Shown piece after piece: positions 15,599-23,761 of a stretch of 31,254 bases of DNA (positions are counted from its first letter, which is position 1; each line of letters opens with the position of its first letter). The notes beneath the pieces were generated by a model, which had not been told where the DNA came from, made no database searches, and was given only the letters and a program-made list of their open reading frames with translations. The stretch spans positions 1 to 31,254 of the forward strand of contig NZ_CAJMDQ010000020.1 of assembly GCF_905212195.1 (NCBI RefSeq). The letters are read 5' to 3'. The stretch comes from an uncultured Anaerotignum sp. GTDB taxonomy: Bacteria > Bacillota > Clostridia > Lachnospirales > Anaerotignaceae. The translations under genes were made by a program, and so were the position numbers.

Positions 15599-17482
15599 GT
15601 GTTTTTCAATTGTTTTCAGCAAAAGGATGGGCCCTTTTCCTGGAAAAAAACCATTCTGACGCTTTTCATCAGCGCCATTGTGGCAATGTGTCTGGTGTTT
15701 CTTATCACCACCCAGCATCCGCTGCATGTTGCCTTTGAACTTGTAACACATCCCACTATGATTCTGTGGAACTTTCTGCCAGCACTGCTTGCGGTGTTTC
15801 TGGTATATTTTGTGACGGGACGGCTGCTGTTTTCCTCCCTGCTGCTGCAGGTGGTATGGATTTTGTTTGCCGTCAGCGACAAAATCAAAGTTTCCATGCG
15901 ACAGGAACCCCTGCTGCCCACTGACCTGACACTGGTCAAGGAAGCTTTGACCATCGTCAAAACATTCCCCGTCTATATGCTGGCACTTATTGCCGTTGGC
16001 TTCATCGCTGCCATCGTTCTGCTGGTTTTCTGCTTCATTCGCAGCAAAAAACAGCGTCCGCCTGTACCTGCCCGTTTGATCGGCATTGTCTGCGTGGTAC
16101 TGGCAGCACTTGGACTGAACAGTCTGGTTTATGACAACAAAGACCTGTACGACGGTTATCCTGTTGTGGAAAATCCTTATTTCCAGGTCAATCAGTACAA
16201 CACACGGGGTCTGGTCTATTCCTTCTTCCATCAGATCAACATCATGCGCTTGGAAGCCCCTGCGGACTATGATAAAGCATCTTGTGATGATTTCATGAGC
16301 GCCCCTATCACCACCACTGTGGAAACAGCGCCCAACATCATCATGATTATGGGGGAAGCTTACTCCGATTTGAGCGAAAACGAACATATCAGCTTTGAAG
16401 GCTACACAGACCCCATGGCAAACTTCAAGGAACTCTGCGCCAAAGAAAACGCTGTCAGCGGCCACATTGCCGTTGCCAACTTCGGCGGCGGTACATCCAA
16501 TACGGAATATGATGTACTCACAGGGCTGCCTACCCGCTTCCTGGACACTGCACTGCCTTCTTACAACTTTATCCACCACGAAATCGACGCACTGCCTTAT
16601 CGGCTGTCACAGATCGGTTATGAAACCACATCCATCCACCCCGGTTACGCATGGTTCTATAACCGCCAGAACGTATACCCGGATTTAGGCTTTGAAACCT
16701 GCTATTTCCTGGAAGATTCCTTCGATCTGGCATCCCAGGGCATCGGCGGTTATGTAAACGAAGAAGCCACTATGGATAAAATCCTTTCTGTAATGGATGA
16801 GCATATTGCCTCTTCCGAAGCGCCTTTGTTCTCCTTTACAGTCACCATTCAGAACCATGGCCCTTATGAAAAGAAATATGGCACATTGGCACAGAATTTC
16901 TCCACAGATGTGGAACTGACAGAAACAGAAAGTGACCTGCTGACCCAGTATTTCTATGGCATGACCGATGCAGACGAAGAATTGGGCCGTCTGGTGGAAT
17001 ATGCGGAAAACAGTGAAGAACCCATCATTCTGGTATACTTCGGCGACCATCTGCCGGGCTTCTCCAACGGTATGGAATTCTTTGACCTGCTGGATTATCC
17101 CAAAGACGCCAACGGCACACCAGAAGAACAGACTGCCGTTTATGAAACACCTTTTGTCATCTGGGCAAACGACAGCGCCGCAGAACAGTGCGGTTTTGCA
17201 GAAAATGTAGATGCGGCCGCATTGCCGGAAAACAATCTCATCAGCTCCTTCTATCTGGGGGCATTGACCACAGAACTGGCTGGCATGGAGGGTCTTTCTC
17301 CTCTTTATGACATGCTCAATGACATGCGGAAAGAATATCCTGTCCTTTCCGATATGTACCATGTAGACGCCCAAGGCAACTATGTGCAGGAATTGCCGGA
17401 GGATGTTCAGGAACAGTTGGATACCCTCATCCAGCTGCAATATTACATCCTCTTTGACCGCGTACTGCCGGAACAGAAATAA
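15599..17482 (+). CDS. LTA-synthase-family phosphoglycerol transferase (sulfatase fold)
   Basis: A 627-residue polytopic protein of the LtaS/sulfatase superfamily. Four or five membrane helices lie within residues 16-180. An outer catalytic domain (from about 240) follows: PNIIMIMGEAYSD at 245-257 with metal-ligand candidate Glu253, the nucleophile loop GGGTSNTEYDVLTG at 296-309 (Thr299 aligns with catalytic Thr300 of LtaS), IHPGYAWFYNRQ, and the metal-binding YFGDHLPGF. Such enzymes move glycerol-phosphate from phosphatidylglycerol onto a lipid-linked or wall glycan. Real LTA synthesis cannot be told from other glycan decoration by sequence. The start is GTG at 15599, eight bases after AAGGAGG. 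The frame extends to an upstream ATG at 15464, but that extension has no ribosome site and would overlap the promoter. A terminator follows at 17486. Confidence 0.88.
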   Translation: MFFNCFQQKDGPFSWKKTILTLFISAIVAMCLVFLITTQHPLHVAFELVTHPTMILWNFLPALLAVFLVYFVTGRLLFSSLLLQVVWILFAVSDKIKVSMRQEPLLPTDLTLVKEALTIVKTFPVYMLALIAVGFIAAIVLLVFCFIRSKKQRPPVPARLIGIVCVVLAALGLNSLVYDNKDLYDGYPVVENPYFQVNQYNTRGLVYSFFHQINIMRLEAPADYDKASCDDFMSAPITTTVETAPNIIMIMGEAYSDLSENEHISFEGYTDPMANFKELCAKENAVSGHIAVANFGGGTSNTEYDVLTGLPTRFLDTALPSYNFIHHEIDALPYRLSQIGYETTSIHPGYAWFYNRQNVYPDLGFETCYFLEDSFDLASQGIGGYVNEEATMDKILSVMDEHIASSEAPLFSFTVTIQNHGPYEKKYGTLAQNFSTDVELTETESDLLTQYFYGMTDADEELGRLVEYAENSEEPIILVYFGDHLPGFSNGMEFFDLLDYPKDANGTPEEQTAVYETPFVIWANDSAAEQCGFAENVDAAALPENNLISSFYLGALTTELAGMEGLSPLYDMLNDMRKEYPVLSDMYHVDAQGNYVQELPEDVQEQLDTLIQLQYYILFDRVLPEQK

Positions 17483-17485
17483 AAT

Positions 17486-17528
17486 AAAAGCCGAGGATCT
17501 CTTGCTAAGAGATTTTCGGCTTTTTTGT
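17486..17528 (+). terminator. Intrinsic terminator after the LTA-synthase-like gene
   Basis: Arms AAAAGCCGAGGATCTCTT (17486-17503) and AAGAGATTTTCGGCTTTT (17507 onward) pair with a 3-base loop and end in a T-run. Confidence 0.85.
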
Positions 17529-17556
17529 TGTAGGAAAACCCCCACCATGTTATACT
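17528..17556 (+). promoter_or_regulatory. Candidate promoter of the glycerate kinase gene
   Basis: TTGTAG (17528-17533) and TATACT (17551-17556) are 17 bases apart and lie just after the previous terminator. The leader to the glycerate kinase ATG would be about 25 bases. Confidence 0.55.
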
Positions 17557-17587
17557 GGCATCAATCATATACAGGGGAGGAATCTTT

Positions 17588-18838
17588 ATGAACATTCTGC
17601 GTGAACACGCCCAAACTATCATTGATGATACATTGAAACAAGTGCAGCCCCATGCCGCTGTGCAGCGTGCTTTGGAAGGACGTACCTTCCCCGGCAAATG
17701 CATCGTCATTGCCATCGGCAAAGCTGCTTGGACTATGGCAAAAGCTGCTTCTGATTTGTTGGGAAACACCATCGACCGCGGCGTTGTGCTGACAAAATAC
17801 GACCATAGTCAAGGAGAAATTCCCGGTTTTGTCATTGCTGAAGGGGGACATCCTCTGGTAGACGAAAATTCCATTGCAGGAACAGAAAAAGTCCTTGCCG
17901 CTGTGGAAAACCTCACCGAAAAAGATACGGTTGTTTTTCTCATTTCCGGCGGTGGTTCCGCATTGTTTGAAAAGCCCGCTGGTTCTCTGACACTGGCAGA
18001 CATGCAGAATGTGACCAACCAGCTTTTGGCATGCGGCGCAGAAATCACAGAAATCAATACCATCCGCAAACATCTTTCCGCAGTGAAAGGCGGACGCTTT
18101 GCCGAGCTTTGTGCTCCTGCTTCCATCATCGCCATTGCCCTCAGTGACATTCTGGGGGATTACCCCGATGCCATTGCTTCCGGCCCCGCCACAGCAGATA
18201 CTTCCACCTGTGCCGACGCCATGGCAGTGGTGGAAAAATACCATCTGGATTTTCCGTCTGCCGTTTTGAAGCAGTTGCAGGAAGAAACTCCCAAGGAAAT
18301 CACCAACTGCGAAATGCAGATTACAGGCAGCGTATCCCAGCTTTGCATCTTTGCCGCAAAGACCGCAGAAAAACTGGGTTATACACCACTGACCCTTTCC
18401 ACCATGCTGGACTGCGAAGCCAGAGAAGCCGGACGTTTCCTTGGCTCCATGGCAAAGACGCTGGAAAAAGGCGAAGGCCCTGTGAAAGGCCCCTGTGCCA
18501 TCCTTTGCGGCGGCGAAACAGTGGTGCATCTGACTGGCAAAGGCAAAGGCGGCAGAAATCAGGAATTGGCCCTTGCTGCCGCACCTTATCTGGAAGGCAT
18601 GGAAAACGCTCTTGTGGCAGCTGTCGGTTCTGACGGCACCGATGGCCCCACCGATGCAGCAGGAGGCATGGTAGATGGCAATACCATGGCAGCTTTGCGA
18701 AAAGCAGGGCTTTCTGTTGATGCTGTTCTGGCAGAAAATGATGCTTATCACGCTTTGAAAGCCGTAGACAGCCTCATCTTTACCGGCCCCACAGGCACCA
18801 ATGTGAATGACCTGTATTTCCTCCTGTTCCGTCCATAA
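17588..18838 (+). CDS. Glycerate 2-kinase (DUF4147/MOFRL family)
   Basis: A 416-residue cytoplasmic kinase of the GckA/TtuD type, which phosphorylates D-glycerate to 2-phosphoglycerate with ATP and feeds glycolysis. The N-terminal DUF4147 part has VIAIGKAAWTMAKAA at about 40-54, IAEGGHPLVDENS at about 83-95, FLISGGGSALFEKP at about 120-133, TIRKHLSAVKGGR and IALSDILGDYPDAIASGPA. The C-terminal MOFRL domain has GETVVHLTGKGKGGRNQELAL, SDGTDGPTDAAGG and GPTGTNVNDLYFLL. Length and motifs match intact members. The ATG has GGGGAGG seven bases upstream. It is a single-gene unit between two terminators. It is unrelated to the GlxK-type glycerate kinases. Confidence 0.93.
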   Translation: MNILREHAQTIIDDTLKQVQPHAAVQRALEGRTFPGKCIVIAIGKAAWTMAKAASDLLGNTIDRGVVLTKYDHSQGEIPGFVIAEGGHPLVDENSIAGTEKVLAAVENLTEKDTVVFLISGGGSALFEKPAGSLTLADMQNVTNQLLACGAEITEINTIRKHLSAVKGGRFAELCAPASIIAIALSDILGDYPDAIASGPATADTSTCADAMAVVEKYHLDFPSAVLKQLQEETPKEITNCEMQITGSVSQLCIFAAKTAEKLGYTPLTLSTMLDCEAREAGRFLGSMAKTLEKGEGPVKGPCAILCGGETVVHLTGKGKGGRNQELALAAAPYLEGMENALVAAVGSDGTDGPTDAAGGMVDGNTMAALRKAGLSVDAVLAENDAYHALKAVDSLIFTGPTGTNVNDLYFLLFRP

Positions 18839-18860
18839 AACTTCATTCCACAAAAACAAA

Positions 18861-18905
18861 AATAGCCGAAATTCTTTTTTCAAGGATTTCGGCTATTCTG
18901 TTTTT
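18861..18905 (+). terminator. Intrinsic terminator after the glycerate kinase gene
   Basis: AATAGCCGAAATTCTT pairs with AAGGATTTCGGCTATT (18882-18897), followed by CTGTTTTTTT. Its stem sequence is close to that of the terminator at 11729. Confidence 0.85.
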
Positions 18906-18968
18906 TTCTTGCACCGACAGCTTTTCCTCTCCATAGGATACAAGAGAATAACATAAGGAGGCATCTCC

Positions 18969-19220
18969 ATGAAAGAGATCGCATCGAATTTCCTGCCGGA
19001 CACCTGCGAAACAGAAACCACCATGGACTGCAACGCATGTGTCATCAAAAAAGTTGGTCTGGCACAGGCTTTCGTCCCCAGTCAGCCCTACCAGACACCA
19101 TCTTCTGCCGAACAAAGCTTGATTTGCGGCACTGCTTTTTCTGATCTTTCCATGCCCTATGTGCAGGGCAGCCACATCAAACGCAATGCAAAGGAGGTCA
19201 CCTCATGGAACGCGAAATGA
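18969..19220 (+). CDS. cotJA: Spore coat-associated protein CotJA
   Basis: An 83-residue protein with the CotJA signature: LAQAFVPSQPYQTPSSAEQSLICGTAFSDLSMPY at about residues 31-64, matching the LAQAFVPFQ-type core of the family, and a Cys-containing N-terminal part (TMDCNACVIKK). CotJA is one of three small proteins placed in the inner coat; in Bacillus subtilis the operon is transcribed in the mother cell by sigma-E. The ATG has AAGGAGG upstream. The gene overlaps cotJB by 16 bases. A CATAGGAT box at 18932-18939 resembles a sigma-E -10 element, but I see no convincing -35 at the right distance. Confidence 0.85.
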   Translation: MKEIASNFLPDTCETETTMDCNACVIKKVGLAQAFVPSQPYQTPSSAEQSLICGTAFSDLSMPYVQGSHIKRNAKEVTSWNAK

Positions 19221-19489
19221 TGCTCCAAAAACTTATGGAATTGGATTTTCTGGCGGTGGATTTAGGTTTGTATCTGAACACCCATCCCACAGAAACCGAA
19301 GCCATCAACGCCTATAACCAGACAATTGAAGCCGCAGATACCCTGCGGATGAAATTTGAAGCGGCTTATGGCCCTCTGTGCTCCTTCCGCAGTTATGCCG
19401 CTGATACAGAAAACTGGCAGTGGAAAAACGATCCATGGCCTTGGCAGACAACAGCAAATCCCTCTATGGCTGGAAAGGAGTGCATGTAA
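19205..19489 (+). CDS. cotJB: Spore coat protein CotJB
   Basis: A 94-residue protein matching CotJB: LQKLMELDFLAVDLGLYLNTHP at about residues 8-29, then NQTIEAADTLRMKFEAAYGPL and the terminal WQWKNDPWPWQ motif. CotJB is needed with CotJA and CotJC for the CotJ coat complex. Its ATG has AAAGGAGG seven bases upstream inside the end of cotJA. Its stop abuts the cotJC start with no gap, the usual arrangement. Confidence 0.92.
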   Translation: MEREMMLQKLMELDFLAVDLGLYLNTHPTETEAINAYNQTIEAADTLRMKFEAAYGPLCSFRSYAADTENWQWKNDPWPWQTTANPSMAGKECM

Positions 19490-19918
19490 ATGTGGATTTA
19501 TGAAAAGAAACTGCAGTTTCCTGTAAAAATCACCCGTCCTGACGCCCGCATGGCAAAAATCATGATTGAGCAGTACGGCGGATGCGATGGGGAATGGGGT
19601 GCTGCCCAGCGGTATCTGAGCCAGCGGTATTCCATGGTAACACCGGAAGCCAAAGCCACCCTCAATGACATTGCCACAGAAGAATTGGGCCATGCGGAAA
19701 TCATGGGCACCATTGTCCGTCAGCTTATGCAGGGTCTGACCAAAGACCAGATTATCGAAGGCGGTTTGGAAGCCTACTATGTAAACCATGGCTTTGGGGT
19801 ATATCCTTGCTCTGCCGCAGGTGTGCCCTTTTCTGCCGCCGCTTTCCAGTCCAAAGGCGATCCCATCACAGATCTCTATGAAGATATGGCAGCAGATGCT
19901 GCCCCTTTGGAAGTGTAA
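19490..19918 (+). CDS. cotJC: CotJC, N-terminal part of a split gene (manganese-catalase-like coat protein)
   Basis: This frame encodes 142 residues, whereas CotJC is normally about 190. Residues 1-135 are collinear with CotJC (MWIYEKKLQFPVKIT at the start, EQYGGCDGEWGAAQRYLSQRY, EELGHAEIMGTIVRQLM, AGVPFSAAAFQSKGDPITDLYEDMAA). The protein then runs into seven foreign residues (DAAPLEV) and a stop supplied by the inserted element. The missing C-terminal part lies 9.86 kb away at 29756-29927. Visible manganese-catalase ligands are Glu35, Glu65 and His68; the second pair (Glu and His) is on the missing part, so this product should not form the full dinuclear site. Joining bases 19490-19896 to 29756-29927 gives an uninterrupted 192-residue CotJC. 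Confidence 0.93.
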   Translation: MWIYEKKLQFPVKITRPDARMAKIMIEQYGGCDGEWGAAQRYLSQRYSMVTPEAKATLNDIATEELGHAEIMGTIVRQLMQGLTKDQIIEGGLEAYYVNHGFGVYPCSAAGVPFSAAAFQSKGDPITDLYEDMAADAAPLEV

Positions 19919-19920
19919 CC
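19889..19920. other. attL: core repeat plus inner attP half-arm
   Basis: Core GCAGCAGA (19889-19896) is followed by a 24-base element arm (19897-19920, TGCTGCCCCTTTGGAAG then TGTAACC). This arm is the reverse complement of the right-end arm at 29730-29753 in 20 of 24 positions. The crossover dinucleotide is predicted to be GA at 19895-19896. Confidence 0.88.
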
Positions 19921-20051
19921 TTTCTGAAAAAGCAGAAAATGCCGAAAAACGAACATTCCGCCTTTCGACATCTTACTTTTTCCTTATGGTATCAGCTTTT
20001 GAAAAAAGAAACAAGGGTTCCGTTTTATCCGTTTTCATGTATCTTTTTCCT

Positions 20052-21044
20052 TCAAATCTGACGTTCATCCAAATAGATGGGATTTGTCCATGCCGTTCTG
20101 CCATAAATATCACTGCATTTTACACGGACATATTTTTCATGGCCTTTCAATTTATATTCTCCATAAGTCAATTCATTGCTGTGTGTTTTTGACATCAAAC
20201 TGATGCCGTCATTGACGCAGTTTCCTGCAACGAAATCAATTCTGTACACATTTTCGCATTTCACATACACAACGCCGTCTTTAATGCCCCAATCCTCAAT
20301 GGCAACACCGCTGGAAGAATAGTAATTGCCTTTGAGCATATTCTGGAGGATTTCTTCTCTGTCCAAACGATCAGACTTCACCACGATATATCCACCGCAG
20401 GCATCATCAAACAATCCTTCGTTGTGATTGTCATCACTGGCAAAGGCCAGCATCTTTTTGCCATCTCGCAGCATTTCATCCCAGTACACTTCGTCATAGC
20501 CTGTATTGCTTTCATTCACCGTATTGTAATTGAAAATTTCCAAAGCCCAGATGCCTTCCAAATCACAAAATTCAGGATAGGAAACTCTAGACCAGATGGG
20601 ATGATTATAAGTCGTGATCATGCCATGGCTCCGCATTTCGTCACACAATTCCTGCGCTGCTTTTTTGCCGTCCCAATTGCCAAAATAGTTCTTGATCTGT
20701 CTTCTTTCCAAATGAGCAAACTTCTTTTCTGCCTTTTCTTCCATTTCGGCAGTACCCAGAATCCCATGAATATGATGGACTTTCATTCTGTATTTTCCGC
20801 TTTCGTCAAACAGATTCACAGAGGCTTCCAGACCGGGCAGAATGATAAAATCCTCGCTGTCAAACTCGCTGCGATAATCTGTATAAATGTCATGGTCGGA
20901 AAAGCATAAAAAAGAATATCCGTTTTCTTTGAAAAGATCTACCACTTCTTTGGGAGAAAGTTTCCCATCGGAATTTGTAGAGTGACAATGAAGATTTCCC
21001 TTATACCAGTTTCCTGTTTTGCTGAAGCCTTCCACATTCTTCAT
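20052..21044 (-). CDS. PHP-domain metal-dependent hydrolase
   Basis: A 330-residue cytoplasmic protein of the PHP (polymerase and histidinol phosphatase) superfamily. Metal-binding marks are visible: NLHCHS with His19 and His21 (residues 18-22), FSDHDIYTD with Asp50-His51-Asp52, GLEAS with Glu73, VHHIHG at 89-94, TYNHPIW about residue 150 and ASDDNHNEG about 205. PHP proteins hydrolyse phosphomonoesters or cyclic/diester phosphates using a trinuclear metal site. It is the last gene of the ABC importer operon, 12 bases after the ATPase stop, with GGAGG seven bases before its ATG. This suggests that it works on a phosphorylated compound brought in by the importer. The substrate is unknown. No terminator is evident between its stop and the element's left end. 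Confidence 0.85.
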   Translation of the reverse strand: MKNVEGFSKTGNWYKGNLHCHSTNSDGKLSPKEVVDLFKENGYSFLCFSDHDIYTDYRSEFDSEDFIILPGLEASVNLFDESGKYRMKVHHIHGILGTAEMEEKAEKKFAHLERRQIKNYFGNWDGKKAAQELCDEMRSHGMITTYNHPIWSRVSYPEFCDLEGIWALEIFNYNTVNESNTGYDEVYWDEMLRDGKKMLAFASDDNHNEGLFDDACGGYIVVKSDRLDREEILQNMLKGNYYSSSGVAIEDWGIKDGVVYVKCENVYRIDFVAGNCVNDGISLMSKTHSNELTYGEYKLKGHEKYVRVKCSDIYGRTAWTNPIYLDERQI

Positions 21045-21056
21045 ACCATTCCCTCC

Positions 21057-22061
21057 TCAGATTGCCACACAGTTGTGTTCTGCAATAGACAAGTACACTT
21101 TTTCGCCGTCCTGGAAAATAGACACACTTCTGAACAGTGCATCCGCATAAACTTCAATACCATCCACGTCAATGGTATAGCGCAAAACATTCCCTCTTGC
21201 AATATGCTCTTTGATAACGCCTTCCATTTTGAAACGATCCTCATTGGCGATGGGCGCCTTGGACATCATAATGGTTTCCGGTCTAATGGCAACTTTTGTT
21301 TTCCATTCTGTACCGGTGAGTTTTGTGATCTGGTCTGCTTCAAAGATATTGTAGTTTCCGATAAAGCTTGCAGCAAAGGATGTCACAGGTCTTGTATACA
21401 CTTCCACAGGGGTACCGGACTGTTCAATGACACCATCATGGAACAAATGGATGACATCACTCATGACCATAGCTTCGTCCTGGTCGTGAGTTACAAAGAT
21501 AGTTGTCAGTCCCAATTTATCATGGATTTCCCGAATGCTCAGCTGCAAAGATTTTCTCAATTTTGCGTCAATGGCACTCAAAGGCTCGTCCAACAGCAAT
21601 ACTTTTGGCTGCATAACAATGCCTCTTGCCAGAGCCACCCTCTGCTGCTGACCACCAGAAAGATTGCTGGGATATGATTTTTCTTTTCCTTCCAGTTCTA
21701 CAATTTTGATTGCCTTGGAGATACGTTCATTGATTTCCTCCTGGGGCAATTTTTTCAGTTTCAGACCAAAAGCCAGATTTTCTTCCACAGTCATATTAGG
21801 GAACAGGCTGTACTGCTGGAAAACCATACCGATATTTCTGTCTTTGGGTTCTTTTGTTGTAATGTCTTCCCCATCCAGAATAATCTGTCCATCAGTCACT
21901 TCTTCCAGACCTGCAAGGGAGCGCAGCAGGGTACTTTTCCCACAGCCGGAAGGTCCTAATAATGTTACAAACTGTCCTTTTTCAATCTTCAGGTTGATGC
22001 CTTTCAGCACATGGTTATCACCATAAAATTTATTGATATTCTTAAACTCAATGTACGCCAT
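21057..22061 (-). CDS. ABC importer ATPase (PotA/FbpC/PhnT-like)
   Basis: A 334-residue nucleotide-binding subunit. Walker A GPSGCGKST is at about 36-44, the Q-loop is GMVFQQYSLFPNM, the ABC signature is LSGGQQQRVALARG, Walker B is VLLLDEPLSAID, the D-loop follows, and the switch histidine is in IFVTHDQDEA. A C-terminal TOBE-like extension follows (about 235-334, VAIRPETIMMSKAP). This layout is typical of importers for polyamines, iron(III) or 2-aminoethylphosphonate. The ATG at 22061 has GAGG about nine bases upstream and overlaps the end of the preceding permease gene by 14 bases. A longer frame to 22103 lies inside that permease and is rejected. Confidence 0.92.
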   Translation of the reverse strand: MAYIEFKNINKFYGDNHVLKGINLKIEKGQFVTLLGPSGCGKSTLLRSLAGLEEVTDGQIILDGEDITTKEPKDRNIGMVFQQYSLFPNMTVEENLAFGLKLKKLPQEEINERISKAIKIVELEGKEKSYPSNLSGGQQQRVALARGIVMQPKVLLLDEPLSAIDAKLRKSLQLSIREIHDKLGLTTIFVTHDQDEAMVMSDVIHLFHDGVIEQSGTPVEVYTRPVTSFAASFIGNYNIFEADQITKLTGTEWKTKVAIRPETIMMSKAPIANEDRFKMEGVIKEHIARGNVLRYTIDVDGIEVYADALFRSVSIFQDGEKVYLSIAEHNCVAI

Positions 22062-22851
22062 TTTCGGTTCCTCTTTCTTTCTTTCTCTGAATAAAAAATG
22101 CACAAGCAGAAATCAGTAATGTTACCACAAACAATACGACAATCACTGCACAGGTACGCTGACCTGATTTTTTCATTACGTCATACAAATACATCTGGGC
22201 TGTCTGGAAATGTCCACCAGCAAGGGTATTGACGATAACGAAATCCCCAAACACAATAGCCATAGCAAGCATGATGGATACTGTTACGCCATTCATGATA
22301 TTTGGTACCACCACGTGGAAAAATGCATAAAATTTGCTTGCACCCAACATCTGCGCCGCTTCGATAAGCTTGTTTGCACCAATACCATGGAGGTTATTGC
22401 GAATCCCCTGATAAATATAGGGCAGGATAACAATCATATAAGTGGAGATCAGCAAGAAAATACGATTGTTAAAGGGCTTCGGCACGGATGTATATAAGGA
22501 CAGTACACAGATGGGCAGGATAACCCCCTGTACTGCATAAGGGATGGTACAGAGAATCTGCACATATTTATCCCATTCCGGTTTATAAATGTAAGTTACA
22601 TACATTGCCAACAAAACGATGATGGTACACAGTAAAATGGGCACAATGGAAATCAGTACCGTTCTGCCAACAGAAAGCCAGAACACCGGATCAGAAAAAA
22701 TTTCCACATAAGCCGTCAATGTAAAACTCTTTGGCAGGACATCAATCCATTCTTCAAACAAGGAATAGATCAGCGTCATCACCAAGGGGATCAATAAATA
22801 CGCAATGATGACAACAATTGCCAGCTTCGCGCTTTTTTTATTTGTTTCCAT
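22048..22851 (-). CDS. ABC importer permease subunit (second)
   Basis: A 267-residue inner-membrane permease with six hydrophobic helices. The cytoplasmic EAA loop is EAAQMLGASKFYAFFHVVVPNI (about residues 165-186), which docks on the ATPase. It corresponds to PotC-type subunits. Its start lies four bases after the stop of the other permease, and its stop overlaps the ATPase start, so all are translated from one transcript. The substrate cannot be assigned. Confidence 0.9.
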   Translation of the reverse strand: METNKKSAKLAIVVIIAYLLIPLVMTLIYSLFEEWIDVLPKSFTLTAYVEIFSDPVFWLSVGRTVLISIVPILLCTIIVLLAMYVTYIYKPEWDKYVQILCTIPYAVQGVILPICVLSLYTSVPKPFNNRIFLLISTYMIVILPYIYQGIRNNLHGIGANKLIEAAQMLGASKFYAFFHVVVPNIMNGVTVSIMLAMAIVFGDFVIVNTLAGGHFQTAQMYLYDVMKKSGQRTCAVIVVLFVVTLLISACAFFIQRKKERGTENGVH

Positions 22852-22855
22852 AAAC

Positions 22856-23692
22856 TCAGATTCCTTTCTTTACAGTCAACTTATTCTGTATCATAATGGC
22901 TGCGATCATAAATACCATCAATACAACAGCAATGGCACTACCGAATTCCGGTCTTTGTACCAAGTCCCCCACAAACTGTTCAGACAGACGGATGGGCAGC
23001 AAGGATACGTTATTCATCAGCAGGGCATATGCAGAAGCGTATGCAGCCAGCGCATTTGCGAACAATACAGAAAATGTACTCAAGATGCTTGGCATCAGAA
23101 TGGGAACCCCAATTTTTGTCCAAAAAGTAAAGTTGGTTCCCCCCAGCAGAGCATTAGATTCCTTCCATTCTTTCCGGATGGCATCAAAAGCAGGAATCAG
23201 CAGCAGTGTTGACAAAGGTATCTGGAAATACACATAAATCAACAGCAGCCCAAAAATGGAATACAGCGGGAAGTTTGCCAAAAACTCGATGCCGTAATTG
23301 CTTCCGATCATGGTCATAACACCTACGTTCCCAAACATGATGATGTAAGCAAATGCCAAAGGCACACCAGAGAAGTTGGATACCATGTTCAGGATACTCA
23401 TGAAGATATTGTTGAGTTTTCCTTTGGATTCATGTACCGCTTTCGCCCCGATAAATGCCACAATCAATCCGATAATGGAAGACAGGATAGAAATGATCAG
23501 GCTATTTACAATGGCTTTTTGATACAGCGGTTTTGTAAAGATATTGATATAGTTCGCAAATGTAAAGCCAAAAGTTTCTCCTTCTGGAACAAAACTCCGA
23601 ATGATCGTGTAAAGAATCGGAATCAGTTCAAATAAGACGCACAATACCAAAAAAGGTATCAAAGCGAATAAGTATGTCTTTTTCTGTTTCAT
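22856..23692 (-). CDS. ABC importer permease subunit (first)
   Basis: A 278-residue inner-membrane permease with six helices. The N-terminal LFALIPFLVLCVLFELIPIL helix is typical of PotB-type subunits. The EAA-like loop reads ESNALLGGTNFTFWTKIGVPIL at about residues 185-206. It pairs with the next gene to form the transmembrane channel. It is separated from the binding-protein gene by 69 bases containing a stem-loop, a common way to make more binding protein than permease. Confidence 0.9.
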   Translation of the reverse strand: MKQKKTYLFALIPFLVLCVLFELIPILYTIIRSFVPEGETFGFTFANYINIFTKPLYQKAIVNSLIISILSSIIGLIVAFIGAKAVHESKGKLNNIFMSILNMVSNFSGVPLAFAYIIMFGNVGVMTMIGSNYGIEFLANFPLYSIFGLLLIYVYFQIPLSTLLLIPAFDAIRKEWKESNALLGGTNFTFWTKIGVPILMPSILSTFSVLFANALAAYASAYALLMNNVSLLPIRLSEQFVGDLVQRPEFGSAIAVVLMVFMIAAIMIQNKLTVKKGI

Positions 23693-23714
23693 ATTTTACC
23701 TCACATATATAGGA

Positions 23715-23740
23715 AGGCTGTCAAAATTACTCGACAGCCT
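23715..23740 (-). promoter_or_regulatory. Intercistronic stem-loop after the binding-protein gene
   Basis: AGGCTGTC (23715-23722) pairs with GACAGCCT (23733-23740) around a 10-base loop. There is no U-run on the transcribed (minus) strand, so it probably stabilises the upstream message or partly stops RNA polymerase rather than ending the operon. Confidence 0.5.
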
Positions 23741-23761
23741 CCATTTCACATTTATGATTGA